Below are positions 28,696 through 38,704 of a stretch of DNA of 64,000 bases, one piece after another (the first letter of the stretch is position 1; each line of letters starts with the position of its first letter). The position numbers and the translations under genes are program-made. The notes beneath the pieces are model-generated. The model made no database searches and had not been told where the DNA came from. It saw only the letters and a list, made by a program, of their open reading frames with translations. The stretch is from an uncultured Pseudomonadota bacterium (GTDB lineage Bacteria > Pseudomonadota > Alphaproteobacteria > RF32 > CAG-239), in NCBI GenBank assembly GCA_902494875.1, contig CABUUO010000002.1:124001-188000 (forward strand), read 5' to 3'.

Positions 28696-29781
28696 TTATT
28701 TAGCACCGGCTTTGTCTTCCTGTTTTTTTGATTTCAACTGACCGCAGGCGGCTAAAATGTCCTGTCCCCGGGCGACCCTGATCGGCGCTGCGAATCCGAA
28801 CTTTTGCAGTTCTTTGGAAAAAGCAAAGGCACGATTGCGTGAAGACGGCCGATAATCGCAGCCCGGCCACGGATTGAAAGGTATGAGGTTGAATTTGGCG
28901 TCAATTTTATATTTTTTCATCAGTTCAACCAGTTCCCGCGCATTTTCAAGAGAATCGTTCAGGCCGTCGAGCAGCAGATATTCAAACGTGATGTACCGAC
29001 AGTTTGCGGCCCTTTTCTGAAACTCCTGGCAGGCTTTCATTATTTCTTCAATCGGGTACTTTTTGTTAATCGGCATAATCCGGGAGCGGATTTCGTTATT
29101 GGAACCATGCAGGCTGATGGCCAGACGGCATCCGAGTTCACTGGCAACCTCGGGGATATGCGGTACGATGCCGGAAGTGGAAAGCGTTATTTTGCGGCGG
29201 GAAATGGCTATTCCTTCGCCGTCGGACAGAATTTTCAGAGCCTTAAACGTGTTTTCAACATTATGCAGCGGTTCACCCATCCCCATAACCACGATATTTG
29301 ACAGATAACGAATTTCATCGGTCGGGGTCGGCCACTCATTATATGCGTCTCTGGCAACCATAAACTGAGAAACGATTTCGGCCGCGGTCAGATTGCGGGT
29401 AATTTTCTGCGAACCGGTATGGCAGAAAGTGCAGCCGACAGCACAGCCAACTTGCGTGGAAATACAAACAGTCCCGCGATCTTCTTCAGGAATATAAACC
29501 GTTTCAACCCGCTGACCGTCCGAAAATTCCAGCAGCCACTTATGCGTTTTGTCGGCGGAAATTTGTTCGGCAACAATTTTGGGACGGGTAACGGTAAAGT
29601 TTTCCGCCAGTTTCTGCCGCAAGTCTTTGCTTAAATTGCTCATTTGCGAAAAATCGACTGCACCCTGGTGATACAGCCAGTGCCAAACTTGTTTGGCCCG
29701 GAACGGCTTTTCGCCGATACGGGCGATTTCCGCTTCAAGTTCGGTTTTGGAAAGGCCAATAAGCTCCGTTTTCTCCGTCAT
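28696..29781 (-). CDS. rlmN: Dual-specificity RNA methyltransferase RlmN
   Basis: Radical SAM enzyme that makes 2-methyladenosine at 23S rRNA A2503 and in some tRNAs. 361 residues. The 4Fe-4S motif is CAVGCTFCHTG. GMGEPLHNVENT, the ISRRKITLSTSG segment and ISLHGSNNEIRS follow. The second methyl-carrying Cys is in ILAACGQL near the C-terminus. It begins 1 base after the stop side of the IalB-like gene, so the two are probably co-transcribed. Confidence 0.95.
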   Translation of the reverse strand: MTEKTELIGLSKTELEAEIARIGEKPFRAKQVWHWLYHQGAVDFSQMSNLSKDLRQKLAENFTVTRPKIVAEQISADKTHKWLLEFSDGQRVETVYIPEEDRGTVCISTQVGCAVGCTFCHTGSQKITRNLTAAEIVSQFMVARDAYNEWPTPTDEIRYLSNIVVMGMGEPLHNVENTFKALKILSDGEGIAISRRKITLSTSGIVPHIPEVASELGCRLAISLHGSNNEIRSRIMPINKKYPIEEIMKACQEFQKRAANCRYITFEYLLLDGLNDSLENARELVELMKKYKIDAKFNLIPFNPWPGCDYRPSSRNRAFAFSKELQKFGFAAPIRVARGQDILAACGQLKSKKQEDKAGAK

Positions 29782-29782
29782 T

Positions 29783-30301
29783 TTACTTCTTCTTGCATTT
29801 GTTGCTGATGGCTTTGTAAGCCTGAGAAAAACCGGCCAGAGAATAGGTGTCTTTGGTGGTTGTGCCCTTGCTTGAGGTTCCGTGAACGATCATGCGGCTG
29901 CCGCGTTTCATGGCTTCCACGATGTCCTTGTCGGTTTTGTCGCTGGTCGCCCAGGCTTTGTCTCCGCTGGTAAACAGCTTGTCAAAAGTTTTGCTGCCGA
30001 TTTTGACGACAACTTTTGACTCGGGTTTATAGGTATAGCCGGCATTGATGTTAATCACGTCGAAGCTTTTGTCGGCCGGACGATGGGTGATGACCGTATA
30101 AATATCGCCGCGCTTGGTATATTTACCTTCGTCTTTTTTCGGGGTGGAGGCCATATAACAGGTCATGCCAGCAGAATCCTGATAATAGTAGGCAACCCAG
30201 TCGTCATATTCTCCCAGCAATTTGGGAGCAACGGCTCCCGCGGAATGAGCCTTGGCCAGGCAAAAAACGCCAACGCACACAGCAGATAAGAATTTTTTCA
30301 T
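29783..30301 (-). CDS. IalB-family (invasion-associated locus B) periplasmic protein
   Basis: 172 residues with a signal peptide (KKFLSAVCVGVFCLAKAHSAGA). The mature domain resembles the IalB family: DDWVAYYYQDSAGMTCYMAS, then VITHRPADKSFDVININAGY and VVKIGSKTFDKLF, with paired cysteines. The family is widespread in alphaproteobacteria and not restricted to pathogens; its biochemical role is unclear. It is upstream of rlmN with one base between them. Confidence 0.85.
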   Translation of the reverse strand: MKKFLSAVCVGVFCLAKAHSAGAVAPKLLGEYDDWVAYYYQDSAGMTCYMASTPKKDEGKYTKRGDIYTVITHRPADKSFDVININAGYTYKPESKVVVKIGSKTFDKLFTSGDKAWATSDKTDKDIVEAMKRGSRMIVHGTSSKGTTTKDTYSLAGFSQAYKAISNKCKKK

Positions 30302-30402
30302 GATTACATACTCACTTTCTCACATAAAAACCGATTTTTTATAATAATATTTGAAATATCTATAAAAACTGTTAATTTCTAAAAAAAACGGACTTTAGTG
30401 AA

Positions 30403-31641
30403 ATGATTAGAGACAATTATCTGGATATAAACAAGCTTATTCTTAATAAAAAAATCTTAAAACTTTTCCGTGCCGTTGAAGAACACGGCGGTGTCCTGCG
30501 GTTTGTCGGCGGTGCCGTACGCGACGCTCTGGCCGGGTTGAAAGGGTTTGATCTGGATTTGGCGACGGACCTGTCTCCCGAAGAACTGGTGGAAGCCTGT
30601 GACGAACACGGCCTGAAGACGGTGCCGATCGGCATCAAATTCGGAACGGTCGGCGTTTTGATAGACAACGACGTTCTGGAAGTCACTTCCCTGCGCCGAG
30701 ACGTAAAAACCGACGGCCGGCATGCGGAAGTCGAGTTTACGACCGACTGGGAAATTGACGCCTCCCGCCGCGACCTTACGATAAATGCCGTCTATGCCGA
30801 CGAAAAAGGCAACGTTTTCGACTATTACAACGGCATTGACGATCTGGAAAAAGGCGTGGTTCGTTTTATCGGCTCTCCGTCGCAGCGCATTAAGGAAGAC
30901 TATCTGCGTATTTTGCGTTTTTTCCGTTTTTATTCCGTCTTTTCCAAAACCGAAATTGATAAGAAAGCATTAGAAGCCTGTATTGAAAACAAAGACGGCC
31001 TGAAAACGCTTTCAATGGAAAGAATCCGCGACGAACTTTTTAAAATTTTGCTGACTCCCAAGGCTGCCGAAACGATTAAAATTATTTCCGACAACGATAT
31101 TTTGGGTTATGTGCTGCCAAACATCAAGAATGACGACAAACTCGACTTTCTGATTAAAAAGGTCAATTTGGGACTGGCGGCACCCTGCCCGCTTAGAAGA
31201 ATTTTCGTTCTGTATGATCCGGACCCGGACTTGGCCGAAAACATGGCCAGCCGCATGAAGTTCAGCAAAAAGCAAAAAAGCGATTTTATCAGCTGGGCTG
31301 AAAACAAGGTCGGTCTGCTTGATTTCGGCGACAGAAAAAAACTGGCCCGGATGATTTACAAGTTCGGCAAGGACTTTGCGCTCAACAAACTGCTGATTGA
31401 ACAAGCTCTGCAAATGACTTTGCTCCCGGACAACAAAGAAATTATCAGTTTTATCAATACGGCGGAGGTACCGGTGTTTCCACTGCGGGGCAAAGATATT
31501 CTGGAAACAGGCCGTGTCGAAGACAACCGGCTCATCGGCGACATCTTGGACAAGCTGGAAGAAAAATGGATGGACAGCAACTTTACCCTCGGCAGAGAGG
31601 AACTGCTCAGCCAGGTGCCTTTGGTCAAATCAGCATCGTAG
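30403..31641 (+). CDS. cca: CCA tRNA nucleotidyltransferase / poly(A) polymerase family
   Basis: 412 residues, class II nucleotidyltransferase. The head domain has LRFVGGAVRDALAG and the catalytic DLDLATD, then RRDVKTDGRHAEVEF and the RRDLTINA motif B. The neck/body has YLRILRFFRFYSVF. An alphaproteobacterial CCA-adding enzyme is the likeliest reading; poly(A) polymerase is the alternative. Its 3' end overlaps the convergent yraN gene by 17 bases. Confidence 0.9.
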   Translation: MIRDNYLDINKLILNKKILKLFRAVEEHGGVLRFVGGAVRDALAGLKGFDLDLATDLSPEELVEACDEHGLKTVPIGIKFGTVGVLIDNDVLEVTSLRRDVKTDGRHAEVEFTTDWEIDASRRDLTINAVYADEKGNVFDYYNGIDDLEKGVVRFIGSPSQRIKEDYLRILRFFRFYSVFSKTEIDKKALEACIENKDGLKTLSMERIRDELFKILLTPKAAETIKIISDNDILGYVLPNIKNDDKLDFLIKKVNLGLAAPCPLRRIFVLYDPDPDLAENMASRMKFSKKQKSDFISWAENKVGLLDFGDRKKLARMIYKFGKDFALNKLLIEQALQMTLLPDNKEIISFINTAEVPVFPLRGKDILETGRVEDNRLIGDILDKLEEKWMDSNFTLGREELLSQVPLVKSAS

Positions 31642-31996
31642 AAATCCAGGCATTCGTCAAGTGCCGGACGTGAAAAGGAAATTCAACCAACACCGCGTCA
31701 AAACGAATGTCAAAAGCGTCGTAGCGCGGATGTTTTTTCAAAAAAGCTTCGGCGCCGCGGATGATACGCTGTTTCTGGCGCTCGGAAATAGCATAGGCGG
31801 CCCGTTCCAGATTCCGCCGTTTTTTGACTTCGACAAACACCAGCAGCCGTCCGCGGCGGACAATCAAATCCACTTCTCCGGCACCGGTTCCGCGGCCGGC
31901 AACTACATTGCGGGCCACAGGAAAATAGCCCTTAAACAGCAGGTAAAACATAGCTGCCGTTTCCGCCCAATATCCGCCGGAATTACCGTTGCTCAT
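31625..31996 (-). CDS. YraN-family putative endonuclease
   Basis: UPF0102 protein of 123 residues with a PD-(D/E)XK-like core: GYFPVARNVVAGRGTGAGEVDLIVRR is the first part, then LLVFVEVKKRRN. The family is proposed to act on DNA, but its physiological role is unsettled. It overlaps rsmI by 14 bases at its 5' end, and rsmI-yraN is a common gene pair. It converges with cca. Confidence 0.87.
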   Translation of the reverse strand: MSNGNSGGYWAETAAMFYLLFKGYFPVARNVVAGRGTGAGEVDLIVRRGRLLVFVEVKKRRNLERAAYAISERQKQRIIRGAEAFLKKHPRYDAFDIRFDAVLVEFPFHVRHLTNAWISTMLI

Positions 31997-32819
31997 TTTT
32001 AATCCTCAATGCCTGTTCATAAACTTCGTTTTTATTCAGACCGTATGTTTCCACCAATGACTTTACGGCGCTTTTGAGGCTGGTTTCCGCCATTTTTTCC
32101 CGCAGCAACGCCTCAACGTCAATGTCGGCCGGCAATTCCTCATCTGAAGGAGCAATCATCAGCACCATCTCGCCTTTGGGTTCATTGGCTTCAAAATGGG
32201 CAATCAGCTCCGCTGCCGTACCGCTGCGACAGTCTTCATACATTTTGGTGATTTCTCTGGCAACGGCCATGTCCCGGCCACCAAAAATTTCTTCGGCCGC
32301 AGTCAGCGTTTTGACAATGCGGGAAGCCGTTTCGTAAAAAATCAGCGTCGCATCCAGATTTTTGTAACGGCGAAACAGATCCTGACGCGCTTTTTCACGG
32401 TTGGGGATAAAACCGGCAAACATAAAACGGTTGGTCGGCAAACCCGAAAGCTGCAAAGCGCAAATCAGAGCGCAGCAGCCCGGCAGCGTCGTTATATAAA
32501 GGCCCTCTTCCCGACAGCGGCGAATCAGTTTAAATCCCGGGTCGGAAATCAGCGGCGAACCCGCATCGCTGACCTGCGCGACGACTTCTCCGTTTTTGAT
32601 AAAATCTATGATTTTTTGCGACTGAACCTCTTCGTTATGGTCATGCAGGGTAATAAAGGTTTTGTTAAGACCGATGCCCATAAGAGAAAACAGTTTTTTG
32701 GTGACTCTGGTATCTTCACAGGCAATTATACCCGCCGCTTTCAGCGTTTCTACCGCACGCGGAGACATATCTCCGAGATTGCCGATCGGGGTGGCGACGA
32801 TATAGAGGCCGTTTTTCAT
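31983..32819 (-). CDS. rsmI: 16S rRNA C1402 2'-O-methyltransferase
   Basis: 278 residues. It methylates the ribose of C1402 in the ribosomal P-site. The signature VATPIGNLGDMSPRAVETL is at the start, followed by CEDTRVTKKL, VSDAGSPLISDPGF and LPGCCALICALQLSG. It is divergent from the LpoA-like lipoprotein gene (82 bases between), a layout common in alphaproteobacteria. Confidence 0.94.
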   Translation of the reverse strand: MKNGLYIVATPIGNLGDMSPRAVETLKAAGIIACEDTRVTKKLFSLMGIGLNKTFITLHDHNEEVQSQKIIDFIKNGEVVAQVSDAGSPLISDPGFKLIRRCREEGLYITTLPGCCALICALQLSGLPTNRFMFAGFIPNREKARQDLFRRYKNLDATLIFYETASRIVKTLTAAEEIFGGRDMAVAREITKMYEDCRSGTAAELIAHFEANEPKGEMVLMIAPSDEELPADIDVEALLREKMAETSLKSAVKSLVETYGLNKNEVYEQALRIKNEQR

Positions 32820-32901
32820 TATCTCTCTCTTTACATTAGGCTTTTTTTAAACTAAATCTGATAGTTATTACAGCATACGAAAATTTTGGGATAAAAAGCA
32901 A

Positions 32902-34374
32902 GTGTTAAAAAAATTTAGTCTTCTGATATTTTGCCTGAGCCTGATCGGATGTTCGTCCACGCCGGTCATGACCAGCGGCGGGAGCGACGCCTCCTCGACC
33001 GACATTTCGGAATTGAGCTTCGGATCTTCAAACAATTTCCGAGTCGGCGTTCTGCTGCCCTTGAGCGGCGAGGCCGGAAGATACGGCCAAGGCCTGAAAA
33101 AAGCCACAATGCTGGCCATGGAAGACCTGAAAAATCCCAATCTGATCTTGCAGTATTACGATACCAAGGGAACGCCGGAAGGCGCCAGAACCGCAGTGGA
33201 AAACGCCCTGAACCAAAAAGCAAAGCTTATCATCGGGCCACTTAAAAGTTCCTCGGTTCAGGCCATTTCACCGACAACAACCGCCAAGGGCATTCCGGTC
33301 ATTGCCTTTTCGACTTCCGATTCCGTTTTAGAAGCCAATGTCTATACTCTGGGTCTGCTGGTTGACGAACAAGTTAACAGAATCGTTTCTTATGCCGCAC
33401 ATCAAGGAAGAAAGCGGCTGGCACTTTTATTGCCGGATAACGCTACCGGCATTGCCGTTGCCAAAGCCGCGGTAAAAACCGCTCAGCAAAACGACGTTAC
33501 CGTTACCAGAATTGCTTTCTATCAGCCCAATACCACCGACTTTTCCGACATTCTGCGAAAAATGACCGATTATAATATCCGCAACGCCCGTATGCAGCGT
33601 ATGAAAAACGCTCTGGAATCCAAAGCCGCACAAGGTGACGAAGCCTCTAAACGCGCTTTGAAAAGGGTTTCTACTTTTGATACTCTGGGTGAAGTTGACT
33701 TTGATATGGTACTGATTCCAGAAAACGGCGCTAAACTTAAATCGGCAATTGCAATGTTCGGTTATTATGACGTCTTTGCGCCGCAAGTAAAATTTTTGGG
33801 AACCTCCATCTGGGAAAACACGGCATTGAATAATGAATCAACCATTATCGGAAGTTGGTATCCGGCAATGTCCCGCAGTCACAGCAACTATTTTGCCAAC
33901 AAATATGCCTATGTTTACGGCGAACGTCCTCAGGCTCTTTTTTCGCTGGCTTATGACGCCGTGGCACTGGCCAACGCTTTGTCCCAAAGCAGTGAGGCGG
34001 ATTTGACTCCGGTGATTACCAATCCGGACGGTTATGTCGGTATCAACGGGATGTTTCGTCTGTTTGAAAACGGTTTCAACCAACACAGCATGGATATTGT
34101 CGAAGTAAGAAAGGGCGGCGATGCGGTTATTGACGAAGCGCCGAAAAAATTCTCTCCGGCAGACGAAGGTTCAAAGCTTCAGGACATGACGGTAGACCGT
34201 TTTTACAAAGCTCCGCTTATTTTCGGCAAGGATAACGCCATTGCCCAATCGCTGATCTACGGACAAACGCTCGGCGAAGAAAACCAGCCGAACCGCTACC
34301 TGTCCACGGACGAAGAAAGAGAAAGCATCCGCAAGGGCTTGGAAAAAATGGACATCGTTATTCCCGGGAATTAA
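32902..34374 (+). CDS. LpoA-like lipoprotein, PBP activator family
   Basis: 490 residues. The type II signal ends with a lipobox (LSLIGCSS), so it should be an outer-membrane-anchored lipoprotein. The mature domain is a periplasmic-binding-protein fold of the LppC/LpoA family: VGVLLPLSGEAGRYGQGLKK, IIGPLKSSSVQAISP, VIAFSTSD and later FSLAYDAVALANAL. In gammaproteobacteria LpoA activates PBP1A; here only the C-terminal-type domain exists, without TPR repeats. The start is GTG. A PBP1A gene is 12 kb upstream. Confidence 0.86.
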   Translation: MLKKFSLLIFCLSLIGCSSTPVMTSGGSDASSTDISELSFGSSNNFRVGVLLPLSGEAGRYGQGLKKATMLAMEDLKNPNLILQYYDTKGTPEGARTAVENALNQKAKLIIGPLKSSSVQAISPTTTAKGIPVIAFSTSDSVLEANVYTLGLLVDEQVNRIVSYAAHQGRKRLALLLPDNATGIAVAKAAVKTAQQNDVTVTRIAFYQPNTTDFSDILRKMTDYNIRNARMQRMKNALESKAAQGDEASKRALKRVSTFDTLGEVDFDMVLIPENGAKLKSAIAMFGYYDVFAPQVKFLGTSIWENTALNNESTIIGSWYPAMSRSHSNYFANKYAYVYGERPQALFSLAYDAVALANALSQSSEADLTPVITNPDGYVGINGMFRLFENGFNQHSMDIVEVRKGGDAVIDEAPKKFSPADEGSKLQDMTVDRFYKAPLIFGKDNAIAQSLIYGQTLGEENQPNRYLSTDEERESIRKGLEKMDIVIPGN

Positions 34375-34392
34375 TTTAATTGAAAATATCGC

Positions 34393-34421
34393 TTGAAATA
34401 ATCTTGAGAATCGGCGATATT
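34393..34421 (+). promoter_or_regulatory. Probable promoter of SRP RNA
   Basis: TTGAAA at 34393-34398, 17-base spacer and GATATT at 34416-34421. The predicted transcript start falls at the 5' end of the SRP RNA. Confidence 0.5.
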
Positions 34422-34426
34422 ACCTT

Positions 34427-34518
34427 TTGGAGGGTTTTGGGTTGTTTTGCCGCCAATCCGGTCAGGTTCGGAAGGAAGCAGCCGTAACGGTTAAAGCAAG
34501 GCTGAACGCCCTCCACCA
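34427..34518 (+). ncRNA. ffs: Signal recognition particle RNA, small bacterial type (4.5S)
   Basis: The conserved SRP domain IV tip is intact: GGTCAGGTTCGGAAGGAAG with CAGCC following (34460-34483), which binds Ffh. The outer stem closes with GGAGGG (34429-34434) against CCCTCC (34509-34514). Length about 90 bases. The gene precedes dnaX, an arrangement typical of alphaproteobacteria. The ends are estimated from the pairing. Confidence 0.92.
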
Positions 34519-34540
34519 TTTTTAAATGAAGTTCGGATTA

Positions 34541-36250
<1,710 letters not shown>

Positions 36251-36252
36251 CC

Positions 36253-36573
36253 ATGATGAATATTCAAGGGATTATGAAACAAGCCCAAATGATGCAGAAA
36301 AAAATGGAAGAAGCCCAGGAAAAGGCCGCTCAGGAAGAAGTCTGCGGCACCAGCGGGGGCGGAATGGTCAGCGTAACCTTAAACGGCAAATTTGAAATGA
36401 AAAAAATCACGCTTGACAAGTCTTTAGTAAATGCGGACGAAACCGACATTCTGGAAGATTTAATTATGGCGGCTTACAATGACGCCAAAACCAAAGTCGA
36501 ATCCAACCTGAACAATGCAATTTCCAGCGCTACCGGCGGAATTAACATTCCGGGTCTGAAGCTTCCCTTCTAA
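36253..36573 (+). CDS. YbaB/EbfC nucleoid-associated protein
   Basis: 106 residues, usual length. MMNIQGIMKQAQMMQKKMEE at the start, GGGMVSVTLNGKFEMKKITLD in the middle and DLIMAAYNDAKTKVE follow the YbaB pattern. It is a dimeric DNA-binding protein encoded between dnaX and recR, as in most bacteria. It probably belongs to one transcript with both. Confidence 0.92.
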   Translation: MMNIQGIMKQAQMMQKKMEEAQEKAAQEEVCGTSGGGMVSVTLNGKFEMKKITLDKSLVNADETDILEDLIMAAYNDAKTKVESNLNNAISSATGGINIPGLKLPF

Positions 36574-36582
36574 GCGCGAACC

Positions 36583-37176
36583 ATGGCCGGACAGGATATT
36601 GAAAAACTTATCAAGCTGGTGGCAAAGCTGCCGTCGCTGGGAACGCGCTCGGCGCGGCGGATTGTGCTGCAAATGCTTAAGAAAAAGGAAACTTTGATGC
36701 TGCCGTTAATTGAAGCGATGTCTCAGGTGGCCGAAAACATCAAAACCTGTGAGATCTGCGGCAATTATGACACTACCTCCCCCTGTTCCATCTGCGCTTC
36801 GCCGGTCAGAGAACCGCATACGCTGTGCGTGGTGCAGGACGTGGCCGATTTGTGGGCAATGGAAAGGGTCTCTTTCTTTAAGGGACGTTATCATGTGCTG
36901 GGCGGCATATTATCCGCTCTGGACGGTATTGCTCCAGAGGATCTTAATATTGAAAATCTGGCCTGCCGAATTCGCCAAGAGGGCATTACAGAAGTGATTT
37001 TAGCTCTGCCTGCAACGGTTGACGGTCAGATTACCTCTCACTATCTTGTTTCCAGACTCAAGGACTCAGGGGCCAAAATAACCACCCTGGCGCAGGGTAT
37101 TCCGATGGGAGCGGAGCTTGATTACATGGACGAGGGTACAATTCAGCTGGCACTTAATTCAAGAAAACTTCTATAA
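36583..37176 (+). CDS. recR: Recombination mediator RecR
   Basis: 197 residues. Works with RecF and RecO to load RecA. The N-terminal HhH is LPSLGTRSARRIVLQML, the zinc finger is CEICGNYDTTSPCSIC, the TOPRIM part begins LCVVQDVADLWAME, and the C-terminal Walker B-like region is TLAQGIPMGAELDYMDEGT. The RecF fragment at the window start shows the partner is in the same genome. A GC-rich hairpin with T8 follows. Confidence 0.95.
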   Translation: MAGQDIEKLIKLVAKLPSLGTRSARRIVLQMLKKKETLMLPLIEAMSQVAENIKTCEICGNYDTTSPCSICASPVREPHTLCVVQDVADLWAMERVSFFKGRYHVLGGILSALDGIAPEDLNIENLACRIRQEGITEVILALPATVDGQITSHYLVSRLKDSGAKITTLAQGIPMGAELDYMDEGTIQLALNSRKLL

Positions 37177-37194
37177 GACGACATTTTTTATCAG

Positions 37195-37218
37195 GCAGGC
37201 GAAAGCCTGCTTTTTTTT
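37195..37218 (+). terminator. Terminator after recR
   Basis: GCAGGC-GAAA-GCCTGC hairpin with a stable GNRA loop, followed by eight T. Confidence 0.88.
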
Positions 37219-37294
37219 GCGGTTGAAAAGATTAAAAATCTGTGTTAATTGCAGAAAAGACAAGCGATTATTAATTCTCTAAAACTATCAAACT

Positions 37295-37858
37295 ATGGTA
37301 ACGATAACATTAGGCCGGCACGGAATTATGGATGAAAACGCCGGCATTACACCGCTTAGTATGCTTGCCGCTTATTTTTCAGGCAAAGACCTGTTGCAAT
37401 ACGGACCGGCTCTGGTTTTAAGTTCTTCGGTCAAACGGGCTGAAATTACGGCACAGATACGAAATCTGGTTTTGCAGGCTCCATTGCTTTTTCTGCCGGA
37501 GCTGCATGACAATCCGGATTTGGACTGTATGTCTTCCGCCAAACTGAAAAACTTTGTTGAAAAGCTTTACGGGCAAATTGTCTTCCACGGCAGGGAAAGA
37601 AAGGTCCAGCATGTTCATGTCATTACGCATCTGCCGATTTTGCTGGAATTGACAGGCGACTTTTGCAGCGAGTGCGGATATTATGTCATTCAGGCCGAAA
37701 ACTGGGACAAAATGCAGGACAAGCTGCTGAAAAGGAACTTTATTCCCGAAGAAATAATTGTCCGTTGCGAAAGCTATCAAAACATTCTCAACGGCAAAGG
37801 ATTTTTCTGTACCGATTATCCTTCTTTTGCGGAATGGATAAAAACTTTGGCGCCGTAG
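37295..37858 (+). CDS. Histidine-phosphatase-like protein
   Basis: 187 residues. The N-terminus ITLGRHGIMDENAGITPLS matches the RHG motif and the PLS region of the histidine phosphatase superfamily. SSSVKRAEITAQI resembles the second Arg-bearing segment, and HVHVITHLPIL supplies the second His. The central part is short and divergent, so substrate and activity are uncertain. It is a single gene between recR and the convergent cvpA, with its own terminator. Confidence 0.65.
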   Translation: MVTITLGRHGIMDENAGITPLSMLAAYFSGKDLLQYGPALVLSSSVKRAEITAQIRNLVLQAPLLFLPELHDNPDLDCMSSAKLKNFVEKLYGQIVFHGRERKVQHVHVITHLPILLELTGDFCSECGYYVIQAENWDKMQDKLLKRNFIPEEIIVRCESYQNILNGKGFFCTDYPSFAEWIKTLAP

Positions 37859-37874
37859 CTTCCGGCGGTAAAAT

Positions 37875-37907
37875 AGTAAAAAGCCCTCTGAGAAGAGGGC
37901 TTTTTAC
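37875..37907. terminator. Bidirectional terminator between 37295 gene and cvpA
   Basis: AGTAAAAAGCCCTCT and AGAGGGCTTTTTACT are perfectly complementary around a three- to four-base loop. Confidence 0.85.
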
Positions 37908-38686
37908 TATTCAACGGTTGTTTCAATCAAGCGGTCCAAATTGTCGCGCTCATGTTCGTTATAACCTTTTTCTTCCGGCTTTTTTTCTTCTTTTTTCTCT
38001 TCAGCGCGTTTCTTTTCCAGCGCTTTGTTTGCCAAATCATTGTTAATGACGGCTACAGGCTTGTCTGCTTTTTTCTTGGACGCGACTTTGGGCTGGGCCA
38101 GCATTTCAAACAAAACGTCGACGTCGGTCTTGGGTTTTCCGTCATCTTCTTCAACCGGTTCCTCTCCGCTGACCTGGCGGCTCTTTTCCCTGATCTTTTC
38201 CAGCGTTGACTCCGGAATCAAAGCTTCAATCGGTTGAGCAAAGGAGCCGGCGATGTTAAAATATTTAGATTCCGTCAGCAGTTCAGACTGTTTGTCTTTG
38301 GGAACCATCCAGTTAATAAGGATATAAAACAGCACCACCAGTAAAAAGGCGCGGAAAACGCCAAAAAACAACCCTAAGACACGATCCAGACCGCTCAGCT
38401 TGCTTTTGCGGACTTTTCCGATCAGGCTGCCGGTGAGCAATATCCAGACGATGAAAAATGCAATAACAATGCAAAAAGAACTGACAACCGCCGCCATAGC
38501 CGGGCTTTCGATGTGTTCAGACATAAAGGGGTTGACCAGGGGCAGAAGATAAATAACGGCTATAACCGACAGAACCCAGCCGACAATGGAAAGAACCTCC
38601 TTTATCAGTCCGCGGCCAAGCGCGATAAGCGCGGAAATACCGACGATAATCAAGATGACAATATCCACATTATTTAAATTCTGCAT
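37907..38686 (-). CDS. cvpA: CvpA family membrane protein
   Basis: 259 residues. Four hydrophobic segments lie in the first ~145 residues, starting NNVDIVILIIVGISALIALG, with the family-typical RGLIKEVLSIVGW. This is followed by a long charged cytoplasmic tail rich in Lys/Glu (KKRAEEKKEEKKPEEKG). It follows radA by 18 bases on the same strand, a common neighbour pair. The family is linked to colicin V export in E. coli and to envelope homeostasis elsewhere; the role here is unknown. Confidence 0.9.
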   Translation of the reverse strand: MQNLNNVDIVILIIVGISALIALGRGLIKEVLSIVGWVLSVIAVIYLLPLVNPFMSEHIESPAMAAVVSSFCIVIAFFIVWILLTGSLIGKVRKSKLSGLDRVLGLFFGVFRAFLLVVLFYILINWMVPKDKQSELLTESKYFNIAGSFAQPIEALIPESTLEKIREKSRQVSGEEPVEEDDGKPKTDVDVLFEMLAQPKVASKKKADKPVAVINNDLANKALEKKRAEEKKEEKKPEEKGYNEHERDNLDRLIETTVE

Positions 38687-38704
38687 GGAAGGCGTTCCTT
38701 AATC